23,085 nucleotides of DNA from Cylindrotheca closterium. Taxonomy: Eukaryota > Bacillariophyta > Bacillariophyceae > Bacillariales > Bacillariaceae. This document shows positions 16,798 through 23,085 of the stretch, piece by piece (position 1 is the first letter of the stretch; every line of letters begins with the position of its first letter). The notes beneath the pieces are model-generated. The model ran no database searches, had not been told where the DNA came from, and was given only the letters and a program-made list of their open reading frames with translations. The DNA is taken from positions 1 to 23,085 of the forward strand of contig CAKOGP040001721.1 in NCBI GenBank assembly GCA_933822405.4. Reading direction: 5' to 3'. A program made the position numbers and the translations under genes.

Positions 16798-18370
16798 TTA
16801 AGCTTCGGAGCTGTCATTACCAGCTGTCTTCCGTCGCCTAGGAGTAGATCGTCGAGCACCCGCCTTTCGAGGACCAGTCTCAGAGACAGCTTCCTTCACA
16901 GGGCCATCAACAGCACCAGAAGATTCCAAAGTCGTCACTCGGACAGGAGCTGGCTTTACAGCTGTAGCTATAGCCTTTGACCGTGCCTAAGTAAGTGGTG
17001 TCAGAAGACAGGTTTGGTTTCGATTTCTGCATACTAGGCGGTCTTACCTTTCTTGCCAATCCTTTGTCTACTGCTTGAGCTGCGGCATCTGCGAGCCGAT
17101 TCACCAAAACCTCTTCTCCTGGGAGTTGTTTCACACTGATTGAACCAAAACCATCAGTTGCATCTCCCGGTCCTCGTTTCGCCTCGATTCCATTGCTGCG
17201 AACCTCCAATATCATCCTACCAATGACCCGTGACTGAAAGTCCACAAGTTCCTGCCACACGATTTCTACCATCCCAGAATCTAGTCTTTTGGCATAGACA
17301 GGTCTTCCTCCAATCCTAATGGCCGCAATATCATACGTTCGTAGAACAGCAGGCGCCCATTTTGAAGCCAGCCAGTCAGCAAGTCGTTCGGTATCGTCAA
17401 CGACCATTTCTTGTGAAAACAGACTCGATCCTTTTCCTGACATTGCTGATTCGTCCATTCGAGCGAATTCATCATTCCACTCCTCAGTAGATACTTTTTG
17501 GCTACCAGTTTGTGACGAAATGCAAGCGGCTACCTTTGGTAGAGCTATTGAACTAATTGCTAGCAATGCAGCTGCCTCTCCAATAGCATGGCGCGATGTT
17601 CTGATTGAAGAAGAAGCTTGAGAATTTGAGATAATAAATGGATCCACCCGGACACCACGCATCGTATATTCCTCTGTTATGATGGGTTCTCGTCTTAGTC
17701 CACCAACCAGCGGCGAAAAGTCTGGTGATGATTCGGGTTTCCCAAAAAGCTCGCCGTGACGCAAGGTGTACGGGCTGGAGGCCAACGATCGAGTCAGTGT
17801 TGGTGGGACCTTTGGTGAGTCGCGAAAGAAGGAACCAAGTGCTCCAGCGATACCGTCATTGTCAACATCTTCAACCAAATCATCCGCTGATGCCAGAACA
17901 GCAATCTGCACCCCACTTACTCCACGAGAAACACTTTGCACTGCAAGACGAATAGCGGCTTTGTGGTTGCCTGCGTCATCGCAACCATCATATGTACAAA
18001 TTAGCCCGTCTGCCGCCCCGCACCATTTTGAAGCTGCAACCAACGCCTCGTCACCTTGGGTGAGATCTTCGACACTTGCGCCTGCGAGTTCGAGAGTTCC
18101 CGATGCAGCAGATATCTGATCAAGACACTGTGGTGATAGAGAAACTGAAGAGCTCGATTCATTAGATACCACAAACCATCTAACAAACGAACCTTGGCGT
18201 GCTGCTTCGACAGCCGCAACTTCACCAATTCCCCCAGGTGGTGAGAGAACAACAACTGATGCAGACTGTGCCATCTGAGCTGCTAGGATTCCATCTCTTC
18301 GGTTAGGTGCAACCTGCCGGTTCGAAACAAATCCAGCAACTGCTGAGACCAGCAAAAGGTGGATAATCAT
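16798..18370 (-). CDS. Plastid-targeted Rossmann-like protein of unknown function
   Basis: Exons in transcript order 18370-17048 and 16986-16798, with a 61-bp intron (GTAAGA...TTAG) in frame; 503 residues. Without splicing the frame would run on to about 16907 in sequence lacking any family look. Residues 1-13 (MIIHLLLVSAVAG) are a signal peptide and Phe14 follows directly, an AxAF-type plastid signature. Residues about 38-220 look like an NAD(P)-binding, NmrA/atypical-SDR-type fold: VVVLSPPGGIGEVAAVEAARQG with a GGIGE glycine turn, then WFVVSN, a serine-rich loop, ADGLICTYDG and VQIAVLASADD. There is no visible YxxxK catalytic pair, so enzyme activity is doubtful. A second part (about 325-440: WNDEFARMDESA, ADWLASKWAPAVLRTYDIAAIRI, SRVIGRMILEVRSNG) is unknown to me. 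The last 60 residues are Lys/Arg/Ser/Pro-rich. Start: first ATG that gives a signal peptide; the frame stays open upstream without ATG at a better place. Confidence 0.75.
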
Positions 18371-18571
18371 GATGTTCAAGCAACAACTTGATAGTAGTGT
18401 CGCGTTGCACTCCACCGATCCTTTTTTTATAGACTGCTGACGTACCAACGAGACGATTCGTTCGAACAAAAAAAGTAAGTACCTCTGGAACCAGCGCTAC
18501 ACTACTGACGTGGAGGGCGAAAGAAGTGTTTTGCTGTGATATGCAAAAAATACAGCATAGTAGAAATTGGC
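18371..18571. promoter_or_regulatory. Spacer upstream of the Rossmann-like gene
   Basis: About 200 bp between the 3' end of the coiled-coil gene and the start of the next minus-strand gene. No clear motif beyond a TTTTTTTAT stretch near 18422-18430 that reads ATAAAAAAA on the gene's strand, about 50-60 bp before the ATG. Confidence 0.3.
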
Positions 18572-21500
18572 TTATGAAACATTGAGCTCTTTTGCGATGA
18601 GATCTAATTCTTCCTCCAACTGAATGTGTACCGCTTGTATATTGGATCGTTCACTACTCCATTTTTCCCGATCGCTATGGTGGGATGTTCGCTTTCTTTG
18701 GGCATCTGCCTTCAGCTTATGATACTTTTTAGCAATCTCAGATCCCTTGTCGAGGACTTTGGTGTTCTTGCGTCGCAGTTTTTCAATGCACTTGAACTGC
18801 TGGTCGTAACTCTTCTCCCATTCTTCGCATTTTTTTGTTAGCTTTTGAATGTATTCACGTAGTCGTTTGCATTTTGATTCCGATGCCATGATTTTCTCTT
18901 CTTGGGAGCTAATTATTGTGGCTTGTGATTGTTGGTAATCCATAATTTTTTCAAGCTCACTTTTTGTCGCAGACCTAGTAAAGAGACAGGACGAAGTTAG
19001 AAAACGATAAATCACACAACGGTCCACTGCATATTTAAGTCTCTTTCACAACTTACAATTCTGCAGTCGTCTCGACCAATTGTGATTCTTGCTCTTTCAA
19101 TGTTTCCTCCAGCTCGATTTTCTCCTTTTGGATCTCTTTCCGTTCATTGGAAACCTCCTTCTGTAATGAGACCAATTGTTCTGAGCAGCTGGAGTATTCC
19201 TTCTCTCTCGTCCGGATTTTTTCGCTCAGTTTGGCTTCATTCTGTTGCAAATGCGAAAGCGCCGCGGACATCTCTTGGATTTGCAGCGCAGATCTTTCCA
19301 TCTCAAACTCAGCTTGGCCAAGAAGGCTACACAATTTATCGTTTTGTTTCCTTTCTTGAGAAAGTGTCACCTTGCAGTCGTTTTCGGACTTCTTCAATAC
19401 GGCCATTCTATTGGTAAGTGACTCAATCTTATCTACCGCTTCACTGTAATCTTTGTTTCTCTTTGGCAAAGCACGCAGCACACCCCCAACATGCTGCAAA
19501 ATGTCCCTCCAAAACAATATTTCGTTTTCCAAGTGAATGGATTTGCAATCCTTGAATCCCTCGCTCTGGTCCGCTGCAACCTCGGTGGTAAAATTATCAA
19601 AAAGATCAATGGACATGATCAATCCCAAAAATTCTCGTCGCATGATATGCAAATTCTCGCAGTGAAACAGTACATCTGCTTTCTCGCTTTGAAGAGTTTG
19701 GACCAGCTTGAGTCGCTTATCAAGTTGGATCTGGCTAGTTTCTTTATACTTCGTGAACATCTCCCTCAGACCACTCAATTCTGCATCTCGTTTTGACAAC
19801 TTGGACCGTAGCTCCGCCCTTTCTCGTCGAATTGTTTCCAGAGAACATTGAGATTCGAGAATACTGTCTTCTACATCGGAAGCTCTTTTCTTCTTCTCAG
19901 CTTGCAGCTCGTCAATTTGCTTCTTTTGGGATGTATTGAACTCGACAGCTTCAGAAAGATCGTCGATAGCTTCTTGGTTCTTGATCTTTAGATCTTCAAT
20001 GTATTCATTTGCTTCTTTCAGAGAAACTTGAAGTTCTGATATTGCAGAATCCACGCTTTCACGAACTTCTTCGCGAGTCTTGCTTAATTCTATGGTCAGC
20101 TGGGCGTTTTTGGCTTTGTACGTGGATGACAGCTGTGTTGCCTCATCGAGCATTTTAGTTTTCTCTTCGAGGCATACTTCCAATTCAGATGTTCGCTTTT
20201 CCAAGATTTGCCTCTTGGTTTCTTCCATTGTACAATCGCTTTCTGAACGCTGGACAGATTTTTGCAGCAATGCAATATTAACATCTTTTTCTCGCAAAGA
20301 CTTGAGGGAATTCTCGTTTTCATCATTGGCTTCACGGAATCTATCCTCGAGCTCTGCGATGACTTTTCTTGCTTCGAGAAGAGCCTGCTCTACCATTTCA
20401 ATCTCCTCGCTTTTTCTCGAGCTCTGAAGCGACAACTTGCCATTCTCCCCTTCTAGCACCTCTATAGTTGATTTCTGTCGAACTATTTCGTCCCGTAACT
20501 CGGTAGATCGCTTCTTCACTCGATTGCATTCATGAAGAACAGCCTCGAGTTGCTCTTTCCACCGTGTGTGTCCCTCGTCTGTTGTTATAGACCTATTCTT
20601 TGTTACTGATCCCAGAGTATCGTCGTCAATAGCAAAATTTGAAATGTCTTCGAAACGAATCGAAGAATCGTCGTCGTGGAAGTCGATGTGCGAATCTCCC
20701 GGGATCCTAGCTTCCTCCATCAACTCAAGGACGTCTTCTTTGGTTGAGGGGGTTGAGAGGAAGCTCCCGCTTATTGTTGTTCTATGCTGCCTGTTTTTTA
20801 TCATTATCGGTTGTGGCTCTGCTTCGAAATGAAGAGACGACTTCAACACTTCAACTTTCTTTGTCAAGTGTCCTAGTCTCGAGATATAGACGTCAAAAAT
20901 TGGCAATACTCGGTCCTCGAGACCCGCATACCGCTGCTGCATTTCACTCAACGCACCGCTCACCAGTTGCATGGTTTCAAAATCACCCTGTCCGCCACAA
21001 AACTCTGGATTGTCTTGTTGCATCGTTCGTAGAGTAATGAGCTCTTTCTTGAGCGAAGCAACAACTGCTTTTTCACGCTTCAGTTCTTGCTCGAACGAAA
21101 GCAATTGAAGTTTTCTGGCGTCGTCACCCATACTACTTCCAAAACTTTCTGCAGATTTTACTCCTTCTGTCAATTGGTTTTTATGGAGCTGCGACTTTTT
21201 GCGCTCTTCTTCCAGTTCCTGTTTGTATGTGTCTAGCTGATTCTGCATACTCACCACCTGTTGTCTCCATGAGTTGTTCTCCTTACTGACTCTAGACATC
21301 TCTGCACACAGGTCATTGGAAGCAGAAATTAAAGATTCTGTATTTGCAACGGTGTTTGATGGCTTCTTTCCATTCAAACCACTGAATTCGACCTCTCTAC
21401 TATCTTTCTTGTCATTTCCATAGCCTTCGGTATGTTGACGACCAACTTTCAGTTCCGCATTTTCCCGTTCCAACTGCTCCACACGCTCCAGTAGAGCCTT

Positions 21501-22767
21501 TTTCTCTTCTTCCAATGAAGTAACACGAGATGATAATTCAACACAAGTCTGGTCAGCAAATCTTACTTCCTTGACCAAAGTCTGATTCCTGTCCAAAAGT
21601 GTTTTTAGTGGATTTTCCTGGACAACAGTCCCCCTTGGTGTTGCAGCTGTAACCCTCAAAGCCTGCTCCAACTCTACCACTCTGTCCTTCAACTTGGATT
21701 GCACTGTAGCTGTGCTTTTTTTCTGGTTTCTCAAATCATTTTCAAGTTTTTCAATTTTGGACAAATAACAAGTTCGTTGGTTATCGACGTTGTCCTTGTT
21801 GTGTTGCTTACTAGCCACCTTGTTGGCTGGAAAAAGAGAGGATTGAATAGACAAGACCGAAACCTTGCCATCATTGTTTGATGTGATTGATTCATCAAAG
21901 TTACCAACGTCATCATTATGAAAATTCCCATGTGAACTGCCATCATCCTGTTCAAAAGACATTTGTACGGCCAAGGCAGAATGTCCAGGGTGGAAATCCC
22001 TTTTTTCTCGCACTCGTGTGGCTGTCGATTGAGAAATGTCAGTCTTGGAGTTGTATACACGAATTTCTTGTTTCGTATCGCTGACGCCCGTAACAATCCC
22101 TTCAATCAGACCGATTTGACCTGAAAACGACGCGCTCCCTGTTTGACTGATCGCAACGCTTTCATTCGACGATGAATCATCATGTATCGATGGCTCAATC
22201 AGCTCCCCATTATCATTTTCTTGCCATTCAATCATTGTGGTTGTCAAGAGGTGGTTCTCGGGAATGCCCACATCCAGTTCCCTTGCATCCTCTTCTGTTC
22301 CAGAGATTTGTGACGAATGTGTTTCTTCTTCTCGATTGGAGCTCACAGATCTCTTGGATGCGGCATCCCTGGACCAGTCATAGTGTTCCATCATGGCCCA
22401 TGCAGAAACATTAGTTGTATCATTGTCTGAGGCACTTCTTCCGGGAATAGTTTGGTCCTCTTCGTCTTCACTCATGGTTACAGAAACAGCGATGGCAGGT
22501 CGAGTGATTGTTGGTTGGGAGTCGCTTTGCTGATGAAATACAGTATTCATGTTGTGATCGAGGTTTTCCTTGGAGTCCAGATCCCCACTCTCCGCTTTCA
22601 GCCGGCGAAGAACTCGTTGGGCATTGAACTTTTTGGCATCTGCCCAGTTCTGTGACAGTTTTGGCAACATTGCTTTGGAATCTGCCTACATTTCACGCGG
22701 GGAAGGATAAGTGACTGAGTGAACCGAAATGGAAGACAAATAAAACAGAAACTACTTTTCTTACCAT
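18572..22767 (-). CDS. Long coiled-coil protein of unknown function
   Basis: Exons in transcript order: 22767-22765 (ATG only, inferred), 22685-19057 and 18974-18572. Introns of 79 and 82 bp have GTAAGA/GTAAGT donors and TAG acceptors. The last join restores ETTAELSATKSELEKIMD in frame. Product 1344 residues. If the ATG-only exon is wrong, translation starts at ATG 22670, five residues later in the same frame. Residues 1 to about 300 are polar and acidic with Ser/Asp/Glu/Gln richness and no domain I know. From about 310 to the end, heptad repeats dominate (KIEKLENDLRNQKKS, VTSLEEEKKALLERVEQLER, EALLEARKVIAELEDRF, KIELEETLKEQESQLVE, LEEELDLIAKEL), with breaks near 560-690 where an acidic DDDSSIRFEDIS segment lies. 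Such architecture suits centrosomal, golgin-like, cytoskeletal or tethering proteins, but coiled coils give no secure orthology. No signal peptide or membrane segment. Confidence 0.8.
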
Positions 22768-23085
22768 GTATTTTACTTCGTTTCGATCTGAGCAACCTGC
22801 AGTAAGACGGAGTACAGTGTACAGTATTGATGTAACTTTGGTCTGGTTGTTTGCGTTATTATCTTACGACGGTTATTTTGTATTTGAAATTTGAATTTCA
22901 CTAAACTTTGGTGTGCCGGCGTGTGTAATGGGGTCGTGTGAATCAATTTTTGAGGTCCGTCATGCATCGCATCAGTAAGGGCAAAATGTACAGGGTACCA
23001 GGTACTAGCTAGGGTGCGAAAACAGACATAACGTGCCGCCAATCAGTCGGCAAGACGTACGACGGAAGGCTCTTACAATATGCTG
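22768..23085. promoter_or_regulatory. Upstream region of the coiled-coil gene
   Basis: The last 318 bp precede the minus-strand coiled-coil gene and should contain its promoter and 5' leader. Only short, featureless frames cross it. I see no TATA box I would defend and no repeat shared with the rest of the window. A gene beyond the edge may begin on the other side. Confidence 0.3.

Noticed and set aside
18371..18469. N-terminal extension of the Rossmann-like protein (MFERIV...)
   Set aside because: It would need a TTG start; ATG 18370 gives a proper signal peptide followed by Phe.

Overview
The window looks like nuclear DNA of a photosynthetic stramenopile, most likely a diatom. The genes carry short spliceosomal introns (59-86 bp, GT...AG, mostly GTAAG/GTATG donors). 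Two or three proteins begin with a secretory-type signal peptide, two of them followed at once by Phe, as in the ASAFAP-type presequences that route proteins into complex red-lineage plastids. The housekeeping genes are eukaryotic (eIF2B beta, eIF3m) and densely packed. The species cannot be named from what I see.

Layout. Positions 1-3434 are a repeat-rich, gene-poor block: a possible decayed dehydrogenase scrap, a tandem pair of 114-bp units (446-673), a 314-bp MITE with 25-bp terminal inverted repeats and a 7-bp target duplication (826-1139), a 1290-bp PIF/Harbinger-like element (1304-2593) holding a broken DDE transposase and two hairpin-forming arrays of a TTACGACAA-type word, and, 37 bp later, a 614-bp mariner/pogo-type MITE flanked by TA (2631-3244). 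From 3435 onward the window is dense with genes: eIF2B beta (+, 3435-4908), alanine racemase (-, 4973-7198), a 1241-residue disordered protein (+, 7469-11194), eIF3m (-, 11573-12912), a fused tandem ArsA/GET3 ATPase with plastid-type presequence (+, 13141-15652), TsaE with a 13-nt microexon (+, 15885-16713), a plastid-targeted Rossmann-like protein of unknown function (-, 16798-18370), and a 1344-residue coiled-coil protein (-, 18572-22767). Exon joins were worked out by eye from reading frame, splice dinucleotides and family homology.

How the genes relate. Three genes serve translation (eIF2B beta: GDP/GTP exchange on eIF2; eIF3m: scaffold of the 43S complex; TsaE: tRNA t6A modification, probably organellar), but there is no operon logic; genes are paired head-to-head or tail-to-tail with 64-380 bp between them. 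Alanine racemase and the disordered 1241-aa protein share a 270-bp divergent promoter region; eIF3m and the GET3 gene share a 228-bp one. The most unusual items are the fused two-domain plastid GET3, the alanine racemase enlarged by long disordered insertions, the TsaE microexon, the possible ATG-only first exon of the coiled-coil gene, and the word arrays of the Harbinger-like element.
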